Origin: Vicia villosa
Lineage: Eukaryota; Streptophyta; Magnoliopsida; Fabales; Fabaceae
Reading direction: 5' to 3'
NCBI RefSeq assembly: GCF_029867415.1
Contig: NW_026705909.1
Location: 248,001-312,000 of the forward strand
Length of the DNA stretch: 64,000 bases
Shown here: one piece after another, positions 55,651 to 64,000 of the stretch
How the letters are laid out: each line of letters opens with the position of its first letter
Position numbering within the stretch: position 1 is the stretch's first letter
Position numbers and translations under genes: made by a program
The notes under the pieces: model-generated
What the model saw: the letters and a program-made list of their open reading frames with translations, nothing else
The model's database searches: none
What the model was told of the DNA's origin: nothing

Positions 55651-58597
55651 TGTCATACCCCAAAATTTGTCTTCCATTCACAATAAGCCAAAATTCAGTC
55701 CCAAAGATTACTCATTCAAAGTCCAGATGATCCACAGTCAACTGGTTTGACCTAAAAAGTCAACCATAATCAGAGCATGATACAAAACCTATGATCATTG
55801 GTCAAACATCAAGCATAGAGGTGCATAACCATCATTTGATCAAGGAATGATCATGATTCCATTAATAGAAACTCAGAGATGAACAAATACAAAAAGGTTC
55901 AAATTAGGGTTTCTTAGGAGAAAGTCAACCCAACTTTGACTGAGCATAACTTTCACATGGAACATCAAAAATACCCCACACAAAGCCTATTTTGAAGGAA
56001 ATTAGATTCCCTACAACTTTGTCTCTCACAAGCCAGGGCTAGAAATGATTCATTTGAGAGATACAATGCAAAAGATTACAGGTCATTTTCAGGCTTTCTC
56101 CAAAAGCAGTTTTTTCCCAAAGAGGATATGATCAAGATAAAAGCTCCAAATGAAAAATATATTCCAAAATGGCTTATAGAGGACCTCTTGAGGTTTCCAA
56201 AAAGTCTTAGAACTCCCTCATAGCTTAAAAATTGAGTGAGATATGCTTGGTCAAAGTAGGGGAAAATTTGGAGGCAAAATGTGAATCAAAGGGGTTCAAA
56301 ATGGAATTTCTTGCAAGTGGGCCTATGTTTTGTAGTCCAAACTTGATCCATAAGATATTTAGGCTGCCCAAGACACATGCCACGAAATTAAATATTTTTA
56401 TTTGATTTTTAAGGATTTTATTTCATTTTTAATGATTTAAATAAATGGAAAATCAAATATTTTAGTGAAAAATATGTTTTGATTGTTTCCAATCAACATT
56501 AAATGGCAAATTATAATACAATTTCGTGATATATTGATTTGGAAAAGGGTGATGTAAATTTTGGCCAAAATAGAAAGTTTATATTCAAGATTCAAGTCAA
56601 TTTTACAAACTTTGCAAGATTGGATTTCAAGAGGCCTTGGGCTATAATTCTTAACCTAATTCACTCTTCTATAAGTAGTGAATAGAGGGCATAGGACTAG
56701 GGGACGCAACTCTGGCCACAGAAGAACTTGCAAGAACACAAAAATTACCAAGAAAAGTGGATTTCGGTTTCAAGGATTTAGGGCTTCTCCAAGGGATTTG
56801 AAGATTTCAAAAGCTTCCCTGGAGCATTTAGAAAATATCTGGATCATCACGCTTCAACAACAACCCCAGAATACCTCCATATAGGCCCTGGTAAGTCGCA
56901 CTGAACTTTGAATCGATTAGGCTAATCCTTGTGTTTTTACGTGAAATTGTTTGTGTGTTATGCTTTGTTATCATGTGGGGATCGTTTCTGGATGATTTTG
57001 ATTGAAATTGCATGACCTAAGCGTGTTCTACCATTGATAGCCGAGTTAAGCTTTTAGGGTTGGATTTGGGGTTTTCTTTTAAAGGTAAAATTAGGTTAAA
57101 ATGATGGTGTAATTGGATTCGTGTGATGAAAACGAAGAGAAGGAGAGGGTCGCGCCATGTTTATATGTTGGGATGTCTAAATCGCTATTTTCCAGGTTTC
57201 TTTAGCTGCGAATGGTTTTGTAGCAAAAGCGTAGCAAATGTGTTCAGGAATTCAGGTAGGTTTGGAGAAGATGACGACGTGTCACAGCGACACTGGTGAG
57301 TTCAAATTTGGGCGCGCGTTTCAGTGGGGTCGTTGCGTTCTGAATGTATTGTATGGTGTGTGTACCTTAAACAGAGTTGTGTGTTGGTTGAGTTGGTGAG
57401 TGCGCGCGTGGATGACCCAAGGGTCCAGGGTTCGATCCCTGGCCCTTACTATTATTTTTCTAAATTTCTGATCTTGATCCTGTGCACTACCATGCCAGCA
57501 GAACATCATGTGTCTTCAGATCTAAGCCCTTAGATCTCCTCCCAGCTTAGATCTAACGTCCCTGATCCTATGTCTATATTATGAACCTTACTAACAACCA
57601 CACCTAATCATAACCTTAATAAAACTAAATAAATTTTAATTATTTTGTTTTATTTTAATTAAAATACTTATTTTTAATATATATTATTTGTATTATAATT
57701 ATTTCTTTAATAAAATAAATACATAATGATTATATTAAAAATTTTCAATTTGTTATTCGTGCCGATTAAATCGATTGATCGCTATGGTTAACAATGATTT
57801 TAATTAAAATACTATTTAATTAAGATAAAATCCAAACTATATTCGATTAAATGGTTGCAATCATCTTATTGATTGTGATGATTAATCTTGCCTTGTCCTA
57901 AATTTAATTTGTTATTATTTGTAATCGTGTTAATCGATTATGAGGGGTAACAATACAAAATAAAATTCACAAAACATAATAAAACCCATTAAGTCATTAT
58001 TAGTGATAATCGAATCAATCGATTTGAATTGGTAATGGTGCAAAACCCCTAATCTCTTAACTATGGTGATCAAACCTATTGATCATTGCGGTTAATTGTG
58101 CCAAACCAGGGTTGTACGCCCAAATCCTAAAACACTCAAAATACACTAAACCACGATACTACGGTGTTTCAACACTGCGATGTTCACAACTACGATAAGG
58201 TAATTCAAAATACCTTCGAACATTCGCATTTCAAAACAACTTCAAAACAAATTCAAATACATTCAATTCAATCCTAAGGCGTACAACCCTCCCCGAACTA
58301 CGTTGACTCTGATTCTCCATAAGGAGATACGTAGGCACTTGGCAACAAGGCGAGTCCCCCTCCCTAAAATCTCAATTTTTCCCCTATTCAATTCTTTAGC
58401 TATTAAACCTGAATATTTTAGCCATAAACTTGACCCTTAGATTCAAAGCCAATAGGAAAGGGTTGAGGGTGCCTAATACCTTCCCTCGACCTGAATATAG
58501 TATCTTACCCTGATCTCTATACTGCGTAGGGTTTCCTATTCGCCCTTCAGAATAGGTGGCGACTCTAAAAAGCTAAAATTTTAGACAGGTTGCTACA
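55651..58597 (+). repeat. 3' LTR of gypsy element G
   Basis: 2947 bp, same length as the 5' LTR, about 22 substitutions, mostly transitions. It carries the same tRNA-like module, hairpins and PBS-like decamer (58557-58566); hairpin loop B reads TGCCTAATACCTT. Confidence 0.92.
57385..57459 (+). other. tRNA-like Pol III module in element G 3' LTR
   Basis: Identical copy of the 5' LTR module: A-box 57385-57396, B-box 57429-57439, followed by TTTTT. Confidence 0.55.
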
Positions 58598-58602
58598 CTC
58601 TC
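58598..58602 (+). repeat. Target-site duplication of gypsy element G, right copy
   Basis: CTCTC, equal to 47208-47212. Confidence 0.9.
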
Positions 58603-59072
58603 ATAACTTCATCTTCAACCTCACTTATTGCTGTTGTAATATCTTAGTGAGATTAAGCTTAAACTTTAAGAGAAATATCACAGTTGTGATTATAGCTTTT
58701 AAGAAGCATTGTAATACTCTTAGAATTTGTTTACATTAATTTGTAAAGGACTAGAGTGATCAGGTTGATCAGAATACTCTAGAAAGTCTTAGAGGGTATC
58801 TAAGCAGGTTGTTCCTAAAGTGATCAGGTTGTGATCAGAATACTCTAGAAGACTAAGAAGTTGTCTAAGTGGAAAACCATTGTAATCTTGTGTGATTAGT
58901 GGATTAAATCCTCAGTTGAGGTAAATCACCTTGTCAAGGGTGGACTGGAGTAGTTTAGTTAACAACGAACCAGGATAAAAATAATTGAGCAAGTTGTTTT
59001 TATCTTACAAGTTTTGAAACTACACTTATTCAAACCCCCACCCCCTTTCTAAGTGTTTTTCTACCCTTCAAT

Positions 59073-59084
59073 TGGCATCAGAGC
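59073..59084 (+). other. Primer-binding site, initiator tRNA-Met type (element E)
   Basis: TGGCATCAGAGC two bases after the LTR end; same variant as element B. Confidence 0.85.
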
Positions 59085-59152
59085 GCCGGTTCTAAGGTGC
59101 AAGAACTTAACCATGTTTAGAAAAGATTCAGGAAGAGAAAAACGCTTAAGTC

Positions 59153-59504
59153 ATGATGGCTGGTGAAAATCCAACAATTCCATCTACATCTGGCTCTGCT
59201 GAGCAACACAATGGAAATGGTAACAATGGTTATACTAGACCACCAGTATTTGATGGTGAAAACTTTGAATACTGGAAAGATAAACTTGAAAGTTACTTCC
59301 TTGGGTTAGATGCTGACTTATGGGATCTTCTGATGGATGGTTACAAACATCTAGTTAAAGCTAGTGGTGTAAAGCTCACAAGACAAGAAATGAATGATGA
59401 TCAAAAGAAGCAATTCAAAGATCATCACAAGTGTAGGACTGTTTTGCTGAATGCTATCTCTCATGCTGAATATGAGAAGATATCTAACAGGGAAACTGCC
59501 CATG
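59153..59504 (+). pseudogene. gag 5' part of element E
   Basis: Ty1/copia Gag start. Met at 59153 or 59156, a Ser/Thr and Asn/Gly-rich leader, then ENFEYWKDKLESYFLGLDAD, YKHLVKASGVKL and DHHKCRTVLLNAISHAEYEK. Almost identical to the gag of element A up to the point where solo LTR H was inserted with duplication CCATG. The 3' part resumes at 62412. Confidence 0.88.
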
Positions 59505-59611
59505 TGTAGCAACCTGCCTTAAAATTGAAAGGATTAGAGTCGCCACCTATTCTGAAGGGCGAATAGGAAACCCTACGCAGATATGAGATTCAGGGTAAGT
59601 TATTATAATCA

Positions 59612-59642
59612 GGTTGAGGGAAGGTGTTAGGCACCCTCAACC
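59612..59642 (-). other. U5 hairpin B of LTR H
   Basis: On the element strand GGTTGAGGG / CCCTCAACC, a perfect 9-bp stem, with loop TGCCTAACACCTT. Where G has a G-U pair, H has A-U. Confidence 0.65.
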
Positions 59643-59781
59643 CTTTCCTAAAGGCTAACATTGTAAAGATAAGGTTTATGGCAACATTTATGAGGTTTAT
59701 AGCTAATGAATTGAAAAGGGTAAAAAATAAGATTTAAAATGAATTGAAATTATAAGGGGGGAGACTCGCCTTGTTACCAAG

Positions 59782-59805
59782 TGCCTACGTACCTCCTTAT
59801 GGAGA
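59782..59805 (-). other. U5 hairpin A of LTR H
   Basis: On the element strand TCTCC-ATAA-GGAGG followed by TACGTAGGCA. Confidence 0.55.
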
Positions 59806-60690
59806 ATCAGAGTCAACGTAGTTCGGGCACAGGGTTGTACGCCTTAGGATTGAATTTTTGATTTGAAATTGTTTTAAAGGCTTTTTGAATGGCCTATCGT
59901 AGTTTTTGAAATTTGTTTGAATATGGAAAAGTGTTTGAGGTTTGGCATACAACCCTGATTTGATTTGGCACCGTTAGATGCGGTGACCAATAGGTTTGGT
60001 CAGTATAGCTAACGGATTACGGGCATTGCTGATTGCTCAGATCGATAGATTGATCATCGCGGGCAGCAAATTAAAATGTATTTTAAATTATATGTATTTT
60101 TTATCTCTCGTCTAATGCGACTAATAGCTTTAGTCGGGTCGAGGAGAGAGTTATTCAAGAATTAATTAAGTTAATATTAACTAATAAATTGAATCGATCA
60201 AAATTATTTCCCGTCTAGTGCGACTAATAGGTATAGTCGGTTCGAGGAGAAAATTTAAAATTAATCAAGAATCAATTGAAAATTTTGCCCAAATGGGATT
60301 GGGCGAACCTTAATATCTATAACCTTTATAGGGTTCTTTTTTGTGATTTTTAATAATTAAAATTGATTAAATAAATTAAATCGGAATAGTCGAATAATCG
60401 GGAAAATAATTCTAACCCTAATTATAATCCTAATCCTAATTTATTCTAATCCTAATTCTAATTAATTAATTAAACTAAACACCATCTAAATAATTAGACA
60501 AAACAAATAAATAAATAAATAATGAAACCTGGTTTTGATCATATGGGGCTCCCTTGTGGAGGTGCATGGTATGCCTTGCCATCCTGGTACGTTAGATTGG
60601 AATCATAGGAGATCCAAAGGCTGTTGGACGAGGGAATACCATAAGCATATGCTTGCCTGAAGCACCGGATTTGGAGGTAGAGACCTTGTT

Positions 60691-60759
60691 AAAAAATAAA
60701 TGGATTGCTGGGGTTCGAACCCCCTCCCCTAAGATTGCCAGCAAAACGCCTTAGCCACC
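60691..60759 (-). other. tRNA-like Pol III module in LTR H
   Basis: On the element strand A-box-like GGTGGCTAAGGCG (60759-60747), B-box GGTTCGAACCC (60721-60711), T-run TTTTTT (60696-60691). The D-arm-like and T-arm sequences differ from those in element G, but the T-arm still pairs (GGGG/CCCC). Confidence 0.55.
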
Positions 60760-61563
60760 CTTGCTGCGTGCTTTGTTTGATATTTAAATAACATCAATAC
60801 GTAATATACGTAACAAGGAATAAGACAGAAAATTCAAACCAAAAGCCAAAGTGGGGCCCAGGATGCGTGTGTGACCAATGAGTTCTAGAGAGAGGATGAG
60901 TGCCTTTTGACCAGCCAATGGTGGAAGCCTACGCGTGGAGAGAGAAAAGGCTGAATTTGTCTGGCCAATTAAATCATCCAGAAGTGCCACGCAGGTAAGT
61001 TGAATGGTCAAAAGAAGATGAGGCCACCGGAACAGTAAAGTCCGGTCATCTTCTCCGGTATGCTGCCACCGCTGGACCTGCAAAACACACGGATTGACAC
61101 GGGAAAAAAAACCCAGATCGACTAACTCGGCCATTGCGAGTTCGCTGGTGATGTTAGTTTCACGTAAAAACGCCTGCAAGTGCCTGTTCGAAGAAGACGA
61201 ATTCTCTTGCCCTAACAATGGCAAGAGATGAGTCCGGTCCAGAAATTCCCATGTAACACGTCAATATGAACCCAAATATGTCCCTGAACCTAACTACACA
61301 CAATAAACCAGTGCTTGATTTGAGGAATTTAAAGTTTGAAACAACACACCTTGGTAAGGACGGATATGGAGATTTTGGGTGGTTCCAAGCTTGTATAATG
61401 GCTGGAGAGGATTCCTGGAGGCTTCAGGAAGAAGATGTAGTCGTTAGAATTGCTTGAATGTCGCTGCCAACAGATCTTTCTCGTGCCCTAGCTTCTTGTA
61501 TTTTTTGCTCCTTCAAACCCTTGTTTTTGGACCTCTCCGCCCCCTCTATAGGTGTAGCCATCC

Positions 61564-61572
61564 ATATATATA
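61564..61572 (-). promoter_or_regulatory. TATA-like box of LTR H
   Basis: CATATATATATGG on the element strand, about 850 bp from the LTR start and 0.8 kb upstream of the tRNA-like module. Confidence 0.35.
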
Positions 61573-62411
61573 TGAGATCATTTAGGTCTAATAGCATGGG
61601 AGAGAATCAAGTGATTTCATTTAAAAAAGATTTGATTTAAAAATATGCATATAATCTTCCCAAACTTGGATAATTTTGCTTCTCATCTATTTTTCACGTG
61701 TTCTTTGGTTTTATGACCAATTTAGAACCAATTTGGATTCACATGATTTTTTTTATATTATATCATGACTTTATTTGATAAATTTTGTATTTTAATAAAA
61801 ATAAAAAAATCCAAAATTAAATAAAATCACCAACTAGTTGGAAATTGGTTGATGGGCTCTCAATAAACTTAATATCACGTGGATAACTTGATTTTGGAGG
61901 CCCAATACTCAAAAGTGTGCAAATAGTCAATTAGGATTTCAAACACTTCATGAATTTTACCCAACTTGTGCAACTTGTATCTTGATCAATTTTTATCATT
62001 TTGAGGTATTCTTGGGCTTTTTAGAAAGCTCGAAGAGTCCTCTAAACATGCCTTTTGGTTTCACCTCCATTGAGGTTTCCATGCTCATGCTATGGGCTTT
62101 TGAAAAAGATGACTTCTGACTGACTTTCAAAAGGACCTGTAATGTTTTTGTCCATATCTCCCAAATGGTGCATTTCTTGATCCTTGGCCCAACATCAAAG
62201 TTGTAGAGGATGAAATTTCCTTGAGAATAGTCCTTGGTTGGACAATTTTTGACAAGCTATGTGAGAGTTATGTCTAGTCAAAGTTGAGTTGACTTTTTAG
62301 TTAAAAAACCCTAAATTTGAACCTTTGATTAGGAGAGAGTGACTTGAGTTTAACCATTGAGCCTTGAACCCTTGAAGATGAAATAAGACGGGCAAATTTT
62401 GGGGTATGACA

Positions 62412-63240
62412 CCATGATATATATGAGTCTTTGAAAATGACCCATGAAGGAAATGCTCAAGTCAAGGAGACCAATGCTCTTGCCCTAATCCAGAAGTATG
62501 AAGCCTTCAAGATGGAGGACGATGAAAATATTGAGAAGATGTTCTCAAGATTTCAAACGCTAACTGCTGGATTAAGAGTTCTGGACAAAGGCTACACCAA
62601 GGTTGATCATGTAAAGAAGATCATCAGAAGCCTGCCCAGAAGATGGGGCCCAATGGTGACTGCATTCAAGATAGCAAAGAATCTGAATGAAGTCTCGTTG
62701 GAAGAGCTGATCAGTGCTCTGAGGAGTCATGAAATTGAGCTGGATGCTAATGAACCTCAGAAGAAAGGTAAGTCTATTGCATTAAAATCTAATTATAAAA
62801 AATGCACTAACGCTGTTCAGGCTGAAGAAGTAGATTCTGAAGAATCAGAATCAGAAGAAGAAGATGAACTGTCCATGATCTCCAGAAGGGTAAACCTACT
62901 CTAGAAGAGCAAGCAAAGGAAGTTCAAGAGCTTCAGAAGTTCAAAGAAGCCTGAAAGAGGAGAATCTTCTGGAGGCAGAAAATCTGACAAAAAGAAAGTC
63001 ATTTTTTATGAGTGCAATGAGCCTGGACACTTCAAGAATGAATGTCCAAAACTTCAGAAGGAGAATCCCAAGAAGAAGTTTCATAAGAAGAAAGGTCTTA
63101 TGGCAACATGGGATGATTCAGAATCAGAATCAGACTCTAAAGGCGAGCAGGCAAACCTTGCACTAATGACCACAGTGGATGATGGATCAGAATCTGCATC
63201 AGAATCAGATTCTGAAGAGATATCCTTGGCTGCAAAGAAG
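62412..63240 (+). pseudogene. gag 3' part of element E
   Basis: Resumes the gag frame after solo LTR H: YESLKMTHEGNAQVKETNAL, LIQKYEAF (Gln where A and B have a stop), MFSRFQTLTAGLRVLDKGY, IIRSLPRRWGPMVTAFK, the acidic stretch, then TAG at 62902-62904 in place of Trp. The zinc knuckle reads FYECNEPGHFKNEC (about 63003-63044): the first Cys is lost. After the acidic SESDSEE stretch about 0.65 kb present in element A is missing, so gag runs in frame into protease at about 63218. Confidence 0.85.
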
Positions 63241-63489
63241 ACAAAGCACAAAATGTCATGGTACCTGGACTCTGGGTGCTCGCGACACATGACAGGAAGA
63301 AGGTCTATGTTCCAAGACCTGGTGCTTAAATCTGGTGGAGAAGTCAAGTTTGGAGGAGATCAGAAGGGCAAGATTATTGGCTCTGGAACCATAAGTATTG
63401 GAAACTCTCCTTCCATAACTAATGTACTTCTTGTAGAAGGATTAGCGCATAACTTATTGTCCATAAGTCAATTAAGTGACAATGGTTAG
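63241..63489 (+). pseudogene. Protease region of element E
   Basis: WYLDSGCSRHMTGRRSMF (DSG active site, about 63262-63315), VKFGGDQKGKIIGSGTISIG and VLLVEGLAHNLLSISQLSDN, ending at TAG 63487-63489 where element A has a Tyr codon. Retroviral-type aspartic protease that would process Gag-Pol. Apart from this terminal stop the region is open. Confidence 0.85.
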
Positions 63490-64000
63490 GACATTATCTT
63501 CAATCAAAAGTCTTGCAAGGCTGTAAGTCAGAAGGATGGCTCTATCTTATTTACAAGCAAGAGAAAGAACAACATTTATAAGATTGATCTTTCTGATCTT
63601 GAGAAGCAGAAGGTGACTTGCCTTATGTCTGTTTCTGAAGAGCAATGGGTCTGGCACAGAAGATTAGGACATGCTAGTTTGAGAAAGATTTCTCAGATTA
63701 ACAAACTAAATCTTGTCAGAGCACTCCCTAATCTGAAATACAAATCAGATGCTCTTTGTGAAGCATGTCAGAAGGGCAAGTTCTCAAAACCTGCATTCAA
63801 GTCTAAGAATGTTGTTTCTTCCTCAAGGCCGTTAGAACTTCTGCACATTGATCTGTTTGGCCCAGTCACAACAGCATCTGTCAGAGGGAAGAAATATGGA
63901 TCAGTCATCGTAGATGATTATAGCCGCTGTACATGGGTAAAGTTCTTAAAACATAAGGATGAGTCTCATTCAGTGTTCTTTGAATTCTGCACTCAGATTC
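63490..64000 (+). pseudogene. Integrase start of element E, cut by window end
   Basis: Open from the stop at 63489 to the end of the window. It has IIFNQKSCKAVSQKDGSILF, the GAG-pre-integrase zinc region WHRRLGHASL...CEACQKGKFS, and the first catalytic Asp in LLHIDLFGPVTT. The remaining integrase, RT and RNase H would follow outside. Confidence 0.85.

Larger units (their letters stand above)
47213..58597 (+). mobile_element. Non-autonomous Ogre/Tat-like gypsy element G, complete and young
   Basis: 11,385 bp with two 2947-bp LTRs that differ at about 22 sites and have no length difference, TSD CTCTC, a PBS for tRNA-Arg and a purine tract CAGGGGAAGT before the 3' LTR. The 5.49-kb internal region holds one short gag-like ORF, a leader and a very long 3' untranslated region built of tandem repeats; protease, RT, RNase H and integrase are absent. 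It must have been mobilised by a relative. The Ogre/Tat assignment rests on PBS type, LTR size and 3' UTR style. Confidence 0.9.
46547..59070 (+). repeat. 5' LTR of element E, split by gypsy element G
   Basis: Starts AGTTAGAACAAGAT (the usual TG has been lost), ends CTACCCTTCA. About 1134 bp of its own sequence: 46547-47212 and 58603-59070. TATA box at 47131-47140. U3 contains the same open frame (46668-47003) as the LTRs of element A. The U5 part has a partial internal duplication around 58750-58860 (GATCAGAATACTCTAGAA twice). Confidence 0.88.
59505..62411 (-). mobile_element. Solo LTR H of the element G family
   Basis: 2907 bp, minus orientation (TGTCATACCCCAAAATTTGC...GGTTGCTACA read from 62411), flanked by CCATG (59500-59504, 62412-62416). 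The ends and the U5 blocks match the LTRs of element G, but the middle has diverged strongly. No internal region, hence a solo LTR. Open frames such as 61224-60784 show no recognisable domain. Confidence 0.9.
46547..64000 (+). mobile_element. Copia element E (SIRE-type), 5' part, holding two gypsy insertions
   Basis: 5' LTR (46547-47212 plus 58603-59070), PBS, gag, protease and integrase start, continuing past the window. Gypsy element G lies in the LTR and solo LTR H in gag. Coding sequence is closest to element A. Stops: TAG at 62902-62904 in gag and TAG at 63487-63489 in the protease/integrase region. RT and the 3' LTR are outside the window. Confidence 0.9.

Noticed and set aside
60784..61224. 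146-codon minus-strand frame in solo LTR H
   Set aside because: No recognisable motif, located in a solo LTR, and the matching region of element G has no such frame.
59505..62411. Exon/intron structure of a gag-like host gene around 59153-63489
   Set aside because: The gap is a solo LTR with TG...CA ends and CCATG target duplication, not an intron.

Overview
This is a gene-poor, AT-rich plant nuclear window made almost entirely of nested LTR retrotransposons. The SIRE/Maximus-type Ty1/copia elements with an env-like third ORF, the Ogre/Tat-type Ty3/gypsy LTRs with a tRNA-Arg-type primer site, and a pectinesterase pseudogene cluster suggest a legume, probably of the Fabeae (pea, vetch, faba bean) or a close relative. 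I see no intact cellular gene.

Layout. 1-4802: part of a very long gypsy-type LTR, minus orientation, cut by the window edge. 4803-7484: unexplained spacer, a decayed LINE (endonuclease and start of RT) and a copia integrase fragment (element C). 7485-25528: old copia element B (+). It is split at 9568/23463 by full-length copia element A (-, 9569-23457, TSD TTAAC). A in turn carries a 3.53-kb solo gypsy LTR, F (16919-20448, TSD ACCAT). 25529-31829: directly repeated, decayed pieces of a pectinesterase (PMEI + PME) gene with microsatellites and a foldback MITE. 31830-38157: 5'-truncated copia element D (-). 38158-40500: LINE RNase H scrap and the best-preserved pectinesterase pseudogene. 40501-46546: 3' end of a chromovirus, J (-), whose LTR holds solo LTR I (41363-45151, TSD ATCAC). 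46547-64000: copia element E (+), running off the window. Its 5' LTR holds complete non-autonomous gypsy element G (47213-58597, TSD CTCTC), and its gag holds solo LTR H (59505-62411, TSD CCATG).

Order of events from nesting: B before A before F; pectinesterase array before D and J; J before I and E; E before G and H. The two 2947-bp LTRs of G differ at about 22 sites with no indel, so G is recent. The LTRs of A differ at about 27 of 1061 sites.

The copia elements share one plan: LTR, PBS for initiator tRNA-Met, gag with CCHC knuckle, protease, integrase, RT, RNase H, env-like ORF, polypurine tract, LTR. All gag-pol copies are broken. The 558-codon env-like ORF of A is the longest open frame in the window.

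The most interesting signal is in the gypsy-type LTRs (F, G, H, I). Near the 3' end of U5 they share a hairpin whose loop is conserved while its stem sequence changes and still pairs, plus an internal copy of the tRNA-Arg primer-binding decamer. Three of the LTRs also carry tRNA-like A-box/B-box/T-run modules at a similar distance downstream of the TATA box.
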